Source of the DNA: Aphrocallistes beatrix | Taxonomy: Eukaryota; Porifera; Hexactinellida; Sceptrulophora; Aphrocallistidae | Length of the DNA: 64,000 nt | Reading direction: 5' to 3' | Assembly (NCBI GenBank): GCA_963281255.1 | Contig: OY725500.1 | Coordinates: 3,157,184-3,221,183, forward strand | In this document: in pieces, positions 34,753 to 46,523 of the stretch | Layout: each line of letters opens with the position of its first letter | Position numbering within the stretch: the stretch's first letter is position 1 | The notes under the pieces: generated by a model | Told to the model about the DNA's origin: nothing | Database searches by the model: none | The model's input: only the letters and a program-made list of their open reading frames with translations | Translations under genes and position numbers: made by a program

Positions 34753-36109
34753 TTAGCTCAGGGACTTCGGTGGCAATAATTGACCTAGCAAATTATGAAC
34801 AATGCGAGATTTAACTCTCTTAGCATACAACTTAGCCTGGTGCTTCTGACGTAAGCTGGCTTGCTCTTCCGTTTCGCAGGCTATCTTCCAGGCTTGTCGA
34901 TCCCGCTGGTCTAGGAGACGGACTTTGCGGGCCTCCTCCGTCTCGCGGTCTAACTGGGATGTCTGACGATTCCGCTGGTCTAGGATGCGAATTTGGCGAG
35001 CTTCGTACGTCTCACTGTCTAAGCGCGATGTCTGACGATCTAGCAGGTCCAGGAGACGAATTTGGCGAGCCTCGTCCGTCTCACTGTCTAAGCGCGATGT
35101 CTGACGATCTAGCAGGTCCAGGAGACGAATTTGGCGAGCCTCGCCCATCTCACTGTCTAAGCGGGAAGCCTGACGCTGACTCAGATCAAGGCAGCGTGCA
35201 ACTCTCTTTGTCGGAGTCTCAGCTCGCACCGGGAATCCTGCCGTTCAAAGAAATCTCTCAGGCGGGCTCTTCTCCCGGTAGGCGTCTCTTTTTTCAAGTG
35301 AAGTCGAGTGCGATCTCGCATTTCTTGAAGACGCCTCCCTTTGGACTTGAGGGTTAGGACCAGTGGCGTACCGTGAGGGGGGCGGGGGGGCGGTCCGCCC
35401 CGGGCGGCACTTCAAGGGGGCGGCAAATTGCATTTACAACTTTAATTTAAATTCTCCTATTGCATGTAGAAATCCAGTGTTGAATTAAATTGATCAGAGT
35501 TTATTGTCTGTTGACAATTTGCACTATTGATAATTCACAAATAACAATTGATAACTGCACTTCTATAATTAAGAATCCCTCTAAATCAATTGTAATGATT
35601 TCAATTTCTGAAATAATGAAAACATTTATTAGTATACAAACCACAACCTTACTGTAATAACATAATAACATAATAGTCATAATACTTGTAGAAGTGATAT
35701 TATTAACTGTAAGAAATATAAATGACAATATTAAGTCGCATTTATAGATTTCTTGCGTGTTTTAATAAATTAACTATTCAGATTTCATCATAAAATTGCA
35801 ATTTCAAATAATGAGCAGCATTGAAAGCGAGAAGAACTATTTGTTAACAATTTATAGCGAGTTATTACAATATTGTTAAGAATAAAGCAAATAGGAAATT
35901 GAATCGCGAAATTATAATTTAAATAATTCACACTTAGGGGCGGCAACGCGGCATTTGGTCACGGTACGCCACTGGTTAGGACTCTCAAACGCAGCATGTT
36001 GGCGAAGGAGTCGCTCTTGAGGAGTTGCTTTGTCTCAAACTTTCCTCACTCTCTCAGCTATAGTGCCACTTTTACTGGTTTGGCGTCCACGTTTATTCAA
36101 TTTAGGCAT
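34753..36109 (-). pseudogene. N-terminal Arg/Glu repeat region of the Helitron protein, split by a hAT element
   Basis: Upstream of the Rep frame, 34753-35229 encodes a repeat of about 22 residues of the type LLDLLDRQTSRLDSETDEAR, rich in Arg, Asp and Glu and probably helical. Similar Arg-rich repeats precede the Rep domain in animal Helitron proteins. Further repeat-like code lies in other frames to 35350, then beyond the 614-bp hAT insertion from 35983. The likely original start is MPKLNKRGRQTSKSG at 36109. A stop after VRKV and several frame changes are present. The minus-strand frame and the repeat periodicity support coding origin. Confidence 0.65.
35361..35974. mobile_element. Non-autonomous hAT element (614 bp)
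   Basis: Ends are CAGTGGCGTACCGTG and CACGGTACGCCACTG with the exact 8-bp duplication gttaggac (35353-35360, 35975-35982). It has GC-rich subterminal blocks (ggggcggcaa) and an AT-rich interior without a gene. It is inserted in the Helitron N-terminal region. Confidence 0.93.
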
Positions 36110-36279
36110 TTCAAATTTGGAATTCAGAAATATTAGGACAAAACATCTCAAATGTATTCGTTTATACTGAAATAGAATAGGGCTAATCGGAATGGCAATA
36201 GTCATTCAATGATTACGCAAATTGCTTGCGGCAAATATTTCATGTACTAAAATTCTACAACTAAATTGATTCATTAGTA

Positions 36280-36391
36280 AACATTCGTTTGCGTGGTCGG
36301 AGGACATAAAGTCTCCAACAGAAGCGCGCGTTGGCGCCAATGCTAACATTGATTAATCATAATGTAGATAACGTCTCTAAATATGTCTGTC
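36280..36391 (-). mobile_element. Family II end, degenerate (II-4)
   Basis: ggaggacataaagtctcc, gaagcgcgcgttgg and attgattaatcataatgtagataacgtctc resemble the family II 3' end in reverse. It stops at gtctgtc (36385-36391), exactly where the CATAG element begins. Confidence 0.6.
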
Positions 36392-37470
36392 CATAGCATT
36401 CTAATACACTAAGGCAATGGCGCAGACGAGTTAAATGATTGTTAAACGAGCTAAATGATTTTTTCTGAAAATTGTTGGATTATGCTGGTACTATATAACT
36501 TCGTATATTATATAATGATCCTTTTCATTAATACTGCATCGATTTTCTTCAAATTGGTTCGAAGATGGCGCTAGAGAATTTGTGGTTAAACTTATTTTAA
36601 GCAACCATATTACTTATATATTAACATACTACTTACTTGTTTTGTTTTAAAATGAACTACATGAATTATATATTCATTTGCTACCTTGTTGTGAAGTTTT
36701 CCAAATCACTGTCTTTTCCTATATACGACTCAAAGTTGATCCGAAACACTCCACATATCATCAATCTCTATTGCTCTTCCGGAACGAAATGTGCTGTGTT
36801 GTTCCAGGCTGCAAGTCCAAATATAAAAGTGAAGCAGAATATCCCTCTGCTTTTCATTTCCCAAAGAATCGTTTAGGGTAATTCCACGCCCATGGAAAGA
36901 CTAGGAAGTAAACACGCTATGTGAGTAAGTTTCTATAATTTATGTGTTATCTGTATTAACTGATTGTCACATTTACACTTCTACACACAATTTAGATATG
37001 TATACATTATTTCAAACCAGATGACATCGAGAGAACCATTACCTACAATGACGGGCTTCGTACTGTTACAGTTTCCAGGATAGAATAGCTCTAAAGAAAA
37101 CTTCAATACCCAGTATATTCCCCGACTACCCTTCCTATCTTTCTGAATGGAATTCCAAGCCTAAGAGACTATCTTTGGACCACACTGAACGATTGCTGAT
37201 GGAATCTGCCTACTCTAAGAGCATAACTGACAACGAAGAAAAGGTAGATAAGTTCTTAGTTAGTTCATTTTCAGATATTCTTCTTAGCTTAGCGACCTCG
37301 ACGCTCGACCTACGAAACGCCTGGATAGCTCATGTGTCCATTAGCTATCTTTTTTATTAAGATAATTATTTCAGAAACATATTTACTAACAGGCTCGAAT
37401 ACAAAATGATCCATTAAAACTGAATAAAACATCATTTCAGCTTATATTGTCAGATATCTAGTTCAAACTA
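36392..37470 (+). mobile_element. P-like element relic with THAP coding part
   Basis: It starts CATAGCATTCTAATACACT next to gtctgtc in a family II copy. A second copy of this end at 38696 follows gacagac, the same target read on the other strand. About 400 bp inside lies the THAP pseudogene. The right end was not found, so the limit is set at the next MITE. Assignment to the P superfamily rests on the THAP domain, CA ends and 7-bp duplications, and is an inference. Confidence 0.6.
36789..37360 (+). pseudogene. THAP-domain protein fragment (P-element transposase type)
   Basis: THAP domains are C2CH zinc fingers that bind DNA in P transposases and host factors. The ATG at 36789 opens MCCVVPGCKSKYKSEAEYPS, then AFHFPKN, the N-terminal half with its first cysteines and the FHFPK box. 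The second half lies at about 36996-37150: CIHYFKPDDIE (the C..H pair), then, one frame over, KKTSIPSIFPDYPSYL, corresponding to the AVPS box. The code continues DHTERLLMESAYSK. The linking segment holding the conserved Trp is frameshifted, with a stop. A gtgagtaag donor-like site lies near 36920 and an acceptor-like AG at 36994, so an intron is possible. It is broken as it stands. Confidence 0.72.
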
Positions 37471-37651
37471 CAGTCAAGGTCGCATATTATGAACCCGCTT
37501 AATATGAACATTCGTTTATTATAAGCTAACCTCCTGGTCCCAATTTCATTTTTTAGATAGGATTTGTATTGAATCAAGTTCGCTTAATATGAAGTATATT
37601 ATGAACAGATGTTTTGGTCCCCTGATGGTTCACAATAAGCGACCCTGACTG
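37471..37651. mobile_element. TA-flanked MITE, TIR CAGTCAGGGTCGC
   Basis: 181 bp, with left end CAGTCAAGGTCGC and right end GCGACCCTGACTG, flanked by TA (37469-37470, 37652-37653). It is close to the copy at 60382-60566. The interior repeats tatgaac and cgcttaatatgaa. Tc1/mariner type, non-coding. Confidence 0.88.
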
Positions 37652-37653
37652 TA

Positions 37654-38090
37654 TAATAATTCTTATTGACAAATTTTGGATTGTGAACGTCGACTTCAAT
37701 TATCTCAAAAATTTTTCGATTAAACAACAATCCAATAATCCGAGTATAGGACTTTTAATTAGGACCGTGTTTCATCTCCTCGCCCGCATCAATATTTAGC
37801 TACCGCATATATTGTCATTTGGGATCAGTATCCCATTATATTTCAGGTACAAGGATTTATTGCTAGAGATTGAGTTATACAGTCGATCTACCAGCATTTC
37901 AAAATATATTGATGTTATTGAGACTTCAATGCGTGAATTAAATGTTTGTAGCCAATTATATATCAAATTATCAGCCTTGATTATATTATAAAATAATGAG
38001 ATAATGGTCATGATATAACGCCTCCCCGCATCCCCACTGAAGGTCTTTTTAGAACGGAAACAACTTTACTATTAACAATAGTCATAGCTC
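37654..38090. other. Unassigned spacer
   Basis: AT-rich with no recognised gene. A 71-codon minus frame (37796-38011) shows no domain. It may be interior of the P-like relic, but there is nothing to prove it. Confidence 0.45.
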
Positions 38091-38094
38091 TTAA

Positions 38095-38265
38095 GGATAC
38101 CGCCCTCGAAAAACCTTGCCTGGTGTAAAAAAAACGGCATTGTATTACTGATCGGTCTACCATCTGATAGCACTATTTGGAGGGTATTTTTTTGTTTTTT
38201 GTGAGATAACCCTCTAAAGTTTAGCATTAATAAAAATTGAAAAATTATTGGAGGTTTAATTCGTT
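38095..38265 (+). mobile_element. Family A left-end fragment, copy A7
   Basis: GGATACCGCCCTCGAAAAACC after TTAA (38091-38094). It follows the A3-type right end in reverse for about 170 bp and then stops at ggaggtttaattcg. Confidence 0.75.
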
Positions 38266-38324
38266 TTAGGCATACATTAACAGGACAAAGTATCTACCAT
38301 TAATATTTATATATAAATATATAT

Positions 38325-38695
38325 GTAACGAATTGATTGAAGAAACTGCCAGGCACAAAAAGCTGATTTTGGCATGTGGGAATCTTTTGGCTATGGCTCC
38401 ACTAAGTTGTGACCTCAGACAAAAATGTCGACTCATCATGGAATTATGACGTCATTGTCACATTTTTATAAGTTAAGCAATACAGTTATTCGACCATAAC
38501 TCAGTCATTTTAGGTGATAGAAGGCAGAAATTTTATAGAATGTGTATATTAATATATCTCACATATGATCCAACTATCATAAATAAATTATGACTCATCA
38601 CTTAATTATGACGTCATCATTACGTATCAAAAATTTTAAAAATTGACAAATCTGGTGATTTCTCGTGCGATTTCGATTATAACAGTAGGACAGAC
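38325..38695 (+). mobile_element. Family II element, 5' part (II-5)
   Basis: tgtaacgaattgattgaag onwards, with two TGACGTCA sites (about 38448 and 38608). It ends at gacagac (38689-38695), where a CATAG end begins. The family II 3' hairpin end is missing on this side. Confidence 0.78.
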
Positions 38696-39569
38696 CATAG
38701 CATTCTAATACACTAAGGCAATGGCGCAGACCTTTTTTTCTGGACCATGGATTGGTTAAACGAGCTAAGTGAATTTATTATTAATTATCAATTTAACATT
38801 TATTCACTTTCTATATGTGCACCACACTTACTAAAGTCATACATTGAGTTAAAAGGTTAAGTACTTAATAAATGAGCGTTAATAATTATAATAAGTTCAA
38901 TTTTAATTGCAAACAAACAAATACATTCGAAATAGATTCATAGCACAGCACAGCACGGTAAGACTAACAATAGGACAATAGACACTAAGTAGGAATAATC
39001 ATTATTGAAATGGTGAATTACATAAATTAAAATTAGTAAGCTGAGGGATGTTATGAAGAGTAGATAATATTATAAGATTAAGGAAGATCAAAACGTTGAT
39101 ATTCCGTTAGACATCACTTCTCTTTCTTCATCCTTTATCCGGTCTTGTCACACCATTCCTAAGAAAGAGAAGAATTATTATACTTCACAACAACACAATT
39201 CTCTCACACATATCAATCCATTTGTCATCAAGTTGATAACATCAATTATGAATAAATTTAATACTAGCAATTTAGTATGAGTTGAACCGGGATAAAATAG
39301 TTTTCGAAGAACTTGAGAGTTAGCAATTTGATGAAAGTTTTATGGGTAATACAAGTAGTAACGCAGTCGATAACAACAATATATGGATACATAAGTGACC
39401 TCTGTCTAATAAATCTATGATAATATATTGAGATCCCTTATTAGTTGTTAAATAGGTTAGATTTTTTGTATAAGAGAAAACTGCACACCCAGCCACGTTA
39501 TTTAGGTACTCAATTTGTGAATTATTAAATACATTTCATTCAATTTCCTGCAAACTATTCAAATATTCT
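38696..39569 (+). mobile_element. P-like element, second copy of the CATAG end
   Basis: CATAGCATTCTAATACACTAAGG is shared with 36392 over about 45 bp, then the copies diverge, with some later similarity (gttaaacgagcta). No THAP code was found here. The right end was not identified; the limit is the following TTAA of A8. Confidence 0.55.
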
Positions 39570-40153
39570 TTAAGGATACCGCCCTCGAAAAAACATATGA
39601 TTTGGCTTACAGCATACGATGAAAGTAGAGCTATAAGAGATGTTAAGCGTGGGGAGGTATCTACATCAAGAAATACTAGCACATTCCAAACCGTTATTGA
39701 TTCTCATTTCTAGTTTTTGAGATACAGTGTCTCAAAGTATGTTTTTTTCGTTTTCCGCTAGCACATCTTAATGGTAGAAATTTGGGCACTCAAAGAAATT
39801 TTTAGGACATAGCAAGGAATCAAATGCTTCCAAAATCGAATCATAGATAGTCTACCATATTTGCAACTTCATAGGACCAGAAGAAAGTTAAAATGACAAA
39901 AATTGTAAATTTTATCGGTGTCCGAAAAAAAGGGCCAAAAATGCTGTTTTTTTGGGGAAATCAGGAATAAAATCACCGAGTTAGAATATCTCAAAAAAAT
40001 GGTGGTCCTACGTTCATCGCCTAATGATATGCAACAACTCTTGAAATTTTGAAACTTCTATCTCAAACCAAATTTGAGAAATAATTCTGTAAAGACGGTC
40101 AATTTTGAAATTTTAAAGTCCGGAGATATAGAGATTATAAGTTTAGGTGTTAA

Positions 40154-42083
40154 GGATACCGCCCGTGAAAAATCCATAGGTTTGGCTTACAGCATATATC
40201 AAGAATAGAGATATATAAGATGTTAAGCGTGGGCAGGTAGTGCAATTAAAAAATATTGAGACATGCCAAACAGTTTTTGGTTCACATTTCTAGTTTTTGA
40301 ATTACAGCGTCTCAAAGTCGGTTTTTTCCGTTTTTCCCTAGCACATCTTAATGGTAAGCCCTCCTGCACTCTGTGATTTTTTTAAAGCACATGTTTGGAT
40401 CAAATGCTTCGAAAATTTATTCATAGATAGTCTATCATATTTGCCACTTCATAGGACCAAAAGAAAGTTAAAATTTTAAAAATTGTAAATTTTATCGGTG
40501 TCCGAATAAAAAGGGCCAAAAAACGGCGAAAAAAGCCCGATTTTCTTTGCAAATCAGCAATAAAATCACAAATTTATAAAATATCAAAAATTGAGTGGTC
40601 CTACGCTCATCGCCTAATGATATGGAACAACTCCTGAAATTTTCAAACCTCTATCTCAAAGCAATTTTGAGTTAAAATTTTTGAAAGACGGTCAATTTTG
40701 GAATTTTAAAGTCCCGAGATATAGGGATTTGAAGTTTTGATGGTAAGAACGATGTAAAATGAGCTATTAACGAAAAATAAAAGCTTCCATGGACATTTAA
40801 TCGCGTGTATACTAATTAATTAGATGTATTCCAACAGATTTTGGTGAAAATAGCAAAATTATACTGAAAATTCACAAATTACCTTGAGGCCCCTAACCCC
40901 GAATATTTTGAACCAATTAGGGAATGTAAATCATATTCCTAGCAGTACAATGTATAATTCATCGGTTTAGAATGAATAAAGAGCTACCAAAAAGTATATT
41001 GGGAAGTTAGAGCGAGAGTCTACGACTTTTAGTTTTCAAGTTAGGATTTTCGAAAAATGCTACGTCATCACGTGATAAAAATTTGAAACTTAGCATTCCA
41101 TTCCATGTAGTACATTTATTATTTAAGAATCAGATATATACCGTCTTGAAAAGTATATTAGGAATTGAGAGCTAAGAATTTTGGTGTATATTTCCCGAGA
41201 TATGGAGGAATCTGTTTTTGGACCATAAATGGGGGGGCTTTGACCGAAATTTGGAGATAAATGCTTTGAACTTCCAAAATAATCATGTTGGGTGCTTCAA
41301 AGTTTCTGTATACATTGCTAGTGACTACTGCATAGTTTTTTGAGTATAATAGCTACTTTTGGGAACTTATTTCATGACAAGATTCACCATTTTCTAATAT
41401 ATTCAAAGTTCTCCATAGAATTTGTATTACAACAAAAACGATGAATAGTCAAGAAATATTTACTTTTTGACAAAGAGATGTTTGAGGAACCTATATATTA
41501 TCATATATATCCTTTCATTTAAGATTATTATAGATTATATATCTTCAATAGTTTTTAAGCATTGACATCGAGCACTTTGGGGGCCATAGAGTGGTTTGAT
41601 GTCCGAACTTTACCTACAATATACTATAACTTACGAACTAATGGTCCGATCTGAACAAACTTTTTTTTAAAATGTTCAGAATTTTTTTCTATACACAATA
41701 GCTAATATCACAACGGCCATTTCCCGAGCATTTTAGAAATGAAGTCCCTCATAAAGATATTTTTGATTGGATTTCAGGTGCTTCTTTTTCTAAATTCATC
41801 TGTTTTATAATATTTAAAGGGGCCAAAACCATTTTGAGGTTCGTATATTTGAAAAAATATCAGATAAGTTAGAAAATAATTGATGAATGCGCCGCAAAAT
41901 CACGAATAACTTTCCGATTTTTAGTACGCCTGAGCTTTAGGTGCCCAGTTCTAGAATATCAAAATAAATACCGTCCAACAAGTACGATTAGATGGTAGAC
42001 TACTCAATAATCCGATGGAATTGAAAATAAAAAATTCCACAATTTTTTTTAATGTTTTGCGATGTTTTTCGAGGGCGGTATCC
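40154..42083 (-). mobile_element. Family A TTAA element, copy A2 (1930 bp)
   Basis: Reverse-orientation twin of A1 with nearly the same length. Left end GGATACCGCCCGTG, right end GAGGGCGGTATCC, TTAA at 40150-40153 and 42084-42087. It is inserted in A8; the empty site is seen at about 5384. It is non-coding. Confidence 0.88.
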
Positions 42084-42877
42084 TTAAGAAGAATGTAGAA
42101 TGAGTTATTAATAATGAACAAAAGCATTCACAGACATTTATTCGCATTCATGCTGCTGATTTAGGTATATTATAACCAAATATTTACAAAAAATAGCAAA
42201 AGTATAGTGAAAATCCACACATTTCCTTGAGGCCCCTAACTCCGAATATTTTGAGATAATTGTAAACCATAATTCATATTCCTGGCGCTGCGAAGTATAA
42301 TCTATCAGTTTAGAATGAATAAAAGCTTCCAAAAAGTATATTAGGATGTTAGAGCGAAAGTCTTCTACTTTTAGTTTCGAAGTTAGGACGAAGTTAGGAT
42401 TGTCATCACATGACAAAAATCTAAAACTTAACATTCCATAGGGTGTAGTACAATTATTATCAAAGAATCATTTATGTACACTCATAAAAAGTATATTACG
42501 AAGTGAGAACTAAGAATTTGGACATATATTTACAGAGATAGAGAGATATCTCTTTTTGGACCCTAAATGGGGGGTTTTGACCAAATCTGCGAGGTCCAAG
42601 GCCAGAATTTTCAAAATAATTATTTAAAGTTCTCCAATTTTTCTGTACACATTATTTATTAACGACAATCGTATTCATTATTTAGCATAATAGCTAAATT
42701 TGGACACATATTTAATGGTTAGATTCGCTATTTTCTAATAGATTCAAAGTTCTCCATAGAATTTGTATTACAATTAAATCAATGATAAGTCGAGAATTAT
42801 TTATTTTTTGACAAAGGAATGTTCGAGGAACCTATATATTTTCGCATATATCCTTTTATTTAAGGATAAAATATATT

Positions 42878-44104
42878 ACAAGCACGCTTCACTTGCTTGC
42901 GCTGCACGGCTTGCGGACACTGCGTGTCCACAGAGTCGGCATGCGGGCGCCTGGAGTCACTCAATCAAACATATTTTGGATTTTTTTCCTTGAAATAAAT
43001 ATTGTAAACAAAGGTCGACGAATAATTTCTCATATGGATCCGAAAATATAATATTCAAAATCTACAGCACTACAAACCCCATGTCAACCGTTGGAAGCTA
43101 GATTCTAGCCCATTTTTGTAATTTGTTTACTTTATATATATATTGTAAACAAAAGTAAACAAATTGATCATAAAATTTGCTAGAAAATATGATATTCGAA
43201 ATCTACACCCCTGAAAACCCCATGTCAACCGTTTAAAGCAAGTTTCTGGCATATTTTTGAGGTTTGTTTACTTTATGTATCTAATGCAGACAAAAGTAAA
43301 CAAATTGATCTTCAAATTTACTCGAAAATATGATATTCGAAATCTACACCCCTGAAAACCCCATATCAAACGTTTAAAGCAAGTTTCTAGCATATTTTTG
43401 AGATTTGTTTACTTTATGTATCTATTGTAAACAAAAGTAAACAAATAATTCATTACATCGATCTGAAAATATGATATTCGAAATCTACACCCCTAAAAAC
43501 CCCATGTCAACCGTTGGAAGCAAGTTTCTAGCATATTTTTGAGATTTGTTTACTTTATGTATCTATTGTAAACAAAAGTAAACAAATAATTCATTATATC
43601 GATCTGAAAATATGATATTCGAAATCTACACCCCTGAAAACCCCATGTCACCCGTTGGAAGCTAGTCTCTAGCATTATTTTCAAAATTAATCAAATGGTG
43701 TGAAAATATGTATATAAAGGTGTGAAAATATGCAGATGATCTTTTTTATATCCATACGCTATAATATAGTTAAGATATCAAACATAAGTTGTGGCTTTGA
43801 AGTATTAATAACAATGACGATCTATTTATTGTAGTGTCCTAGTGTCCTAGTGTCCTAGTGTACTGGTACAATGATTTCTATTGTAATAGTGCAGTAATTT
43901 ATTTTGTCTAGAAAAGGTGCGAAAAATTTTTCCATTTTTTTTGCAGAGATGTGAAAATTTCGCTTAGATCTTAGACCTTAATCGTAAGCATATCATTTGA
44001 CACCTACATGCAAATTTTCACACCTCTACGACTTCCCAATTCTTCAATCAATTCGGACAAACACACAAATAAAAAAATAAAAAAATACTAGCATTTTAAT
44101 ATAT
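42878..44104 (-). mobile_element. Family I element, copy I-C
   Basis: Reverse orientation: the shared end (acaagcacgcttcacttgc, stem CGGACAC/GTGTCC) comes first, then five 140-bp minisatellite units (about 43085-43680), and the 5' end tactagcattttaatata last. It is inserted in A8 at aatatatta/tatatct. A tgtcctag run repeats at about 43844-43862. Confidence 0.75.
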
Positions 44105-44472
44105 AAGATATATCTGCAACAGTTTTTAAGATATGACATCGGGCTCTTTCGGGAACTTAGAGGGATATTATGCCCGAACTTTACCTATAATAAGCGATAT
44201 CTCAATAACAAATGGTCGGATCCGAACAAATTTTTTTTTTAAACGATCAGAATTTTATTTCTGACCCAGTGATCGCTAAATATCTGAGATCAAGCGATTT
44301 CCCGAGCATTATATAAATGAACTCCCTTATAGAGCTATTTTGTTTGGATTTTATTTGCCCATTCTTTTAAATCTTTGTGTTATATAATCTCCAAAGGTGC
44401 CAAAACAATGTTAAGGTCCCTATCATTAAAAAAATATCAAATAAGTTAAAAACTAATTGGTAAATGAGGTAA

Positions 44473-45673
44473 GGTTGGTGTTTCCCATGCGAAACTTGTT
44501 TTTTATTAAAAATGTGCCCAAATTGGTTTTTTATCATTTTTAGATCCTTATAGGGGTTCTAAACAATAATCCCGATTTTTATAAGTCCAGCCCCAATATT
44601 TCGCCACTTTGAGCCACTTGTATCACCTGGTGTCGCTCTAAAAACGACACATTTTAAATGCGAAATGTCCCACAGCTACAACTTCTTTTAACAGTGCCAG
44701 ATCATCTTTTTAATGCTGAATTCATGCTCAGCACTAGATTTCAGCAATTTGATATAAATATTGACCATATTTGGAAACATTTTTGTTTGACCGTGCCTAG
44801 CAACGGCCAGGAATTTTGTAACATTCCTGACCGTTGCTAGGAAAAGGCAACCAAAAATATTTCCAAATATGGTCAATATATATATCAAATTGATGGAAAT
44901 TTAGTGCTGAGTACGAATTCAGTATTAAAATAACGACCTGGCATAGTCAAATAAAGTTATAGGTATGGGATTTCGGCGGAAACTGTCGGACATGGTCATT
45001 TTTGGGCCTTTCACACTTTTCACACTTTTGAAGGTGTCATGATGTGAAAATATTTGATATGTCATATTTTGAAGTTAAGTACTACTATTAGTTGTTGATT
45101 TAGGATGTTTTGATGTTATTTATTATCAGAATACAGTAAAACTAATGGAAATCAAGCCTTTCCGAAGAAAATTGCTTTGTAGCCTGTTTTAACACTTAAA
45201 AAAATCAATTTTACAAAGGAGGAATCTCTAGTTACAAATGTCGTAGAGTTAAAAGCTCGACGGTTTTAGACGTAGAACACGTAGAACAAAATGATAGAGA
45301 CAGATTTTTGATATTCTACTTTAGAAAATAGTTAAAATATTTTTCGTTACGAAAATCTGCCTCTAAATTTTGTATAAACGAAATTTGAAAGAAAAAATTA
45401 TTTTGGTTAAAATTGAAAAATCTATTCCTATTATTTTCTTTATTCAACCATTTTGTGCAAGAATAATTGAGTAAAAGAGGCATAAGGCATTGAAGTTTCC
45501 TTGAATATCCTCTATAAATTAGATCATTTGGGATTTTTTTTAAAATTCTCTTATTTCTTGGGCTCCCGAAAAGTGTATTTTTGCAGATAACTTATCGAGA
45601 ATAGTTTCCACCAAAAATTTCAGGAGAAAATAATGAAAACTTTTAAAGTTAGTTCTGGAAGGAAACACCAACC
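44473..45673 (+). mobile_element. Family B element, copy B5 (1201 bp)
   Basis: Starts GGTTGGTGTTTCCC after gtaa (decayed TTAA, 44469-44472) and ends GGAAACACCAACC before TTAA (45674-45677). It contains the hairpin core at 44751-44886. The left flank is A8; the right flank is unrelated. Confidence 0.82.
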
Positions 45674-45693
45674 TTAACAATATAAAAGATATA

Positions 45694-46519
45694 CAGTTTG
45701 TCACATAATTATTTACACATAAATTAAATGTCAACCATAAAGTTTGTTTTACCATTATATGTCTCTACCTCTTTTAATTGCTCCAGCTTTTGTTTTTTTA
45801 TATATTTAGGACTTATATCAAATTTTATCGGGTATTAAAAATTTGATGACACAATTCATTTTTGAAATTTCGAAATTTCGATGACGTCATCACTTGGTGA
45901 CCAATCACAATTTCTCTTATCCTCAATATTTATAACTTTTTACGTTGAATAATCGTTTCATTCATGTTATATTAGATGCAATGACTCAAGAAGAGAAAAG
46001 GAAACAAATAACAACACTTCTGAACAGTGGAATATCACGCATTTCAAAAATTTCCGAAGATGTTGGGATGTCTCGGCTCACTCTATATCGTGTGAAGAAA
46101 CGTTTTGCAGAGAATGGACCTTTGAAACATCAGAAAGGTGTAGGTAGACAGTCCAATGCCACAGTGGGCGAATACACCGATTAGGACGAAAATTCGCTAT
46201 TAATAGATTTGCTTCTTAGCATTATATTTAGATCCTGCCCATTCTTAAACCTAGAAATTCATATTATCAGCTCATAATAATAAATCCAAACAAAGTTACA
46301 ACTTTACGAAAGCAACGTCACATATATGACTTCAGAATGATGATGAATTCACTTGTGAAGTCGATAATTATAACTTGTTTCAAATGACTACCTGATTCAC
46401 TCAAATATTAGTATAAATTATATTTAAATCTTAATAGCTTCTAGTAGTTTTCTTCTACATCAAATTTCTAATACATATTTCATTTGAATCATTGTCGTTG
46501 TTACTATTTGAGCTTCGGC
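45694..46519 (+). mobile_element. Tc1-like transposon fragment (T2)
   Basis: The left end cagtttgtcacataattatt matches T1 at 12616. It holds a short helix-turn-helix frame and then loses similarity. The right limit is set by the following foldback. Confidence 0.55.
45945..46184 (+). pseudogene. Tc1-like transposase N-terminus (HTH), truncated
   Basis: A 79-codon frame. After an ATG-containing lead it reads MTQEEKRKQITTLLNSG, then ISKISEDVGMSRLTLYRVKK, a helix-turn-helix, then a basic KGVGRQS tail resembling KAVGRPS in T1. Such domains bind the element ends. The catalytic domain is absent: the frame stops at 46184 and nothing recognisable follows. The TA-adjacent terminal sequence 250 bp upstream supports a Tc1-like origin. 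Confidence 0.65.
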
Positions 46520-46523
46520 TTAA

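Larger units (their letters stand above)
39574..44468 (+). mobile_element. Family A element, copy A8 (split by A2 and I-C)
   Basis: It starts GGATACCGCCCTCGAAAA after TTAA (39570-39573). A8 sequence lies at 39574-40153, 42084-42877 and 44105-44468. The joins match the A3 copy (for example the gtgttaagaagaatg site near 5384). The right end is missing where B5 begins. Confidence 0.8.

Noticed and set aside
34959..35357. 132-codon plus-strand repeat frame (SDDLAGPGDEFGEPRPSHC)
   Set aside because: Antisense of the Arg/Glu repeat region of the Helitron; repeats keep several frames open.
42808..42993. Short frame across the A8/I-C border
   Set aside because: Spans the junction of two transposons, with no domain.
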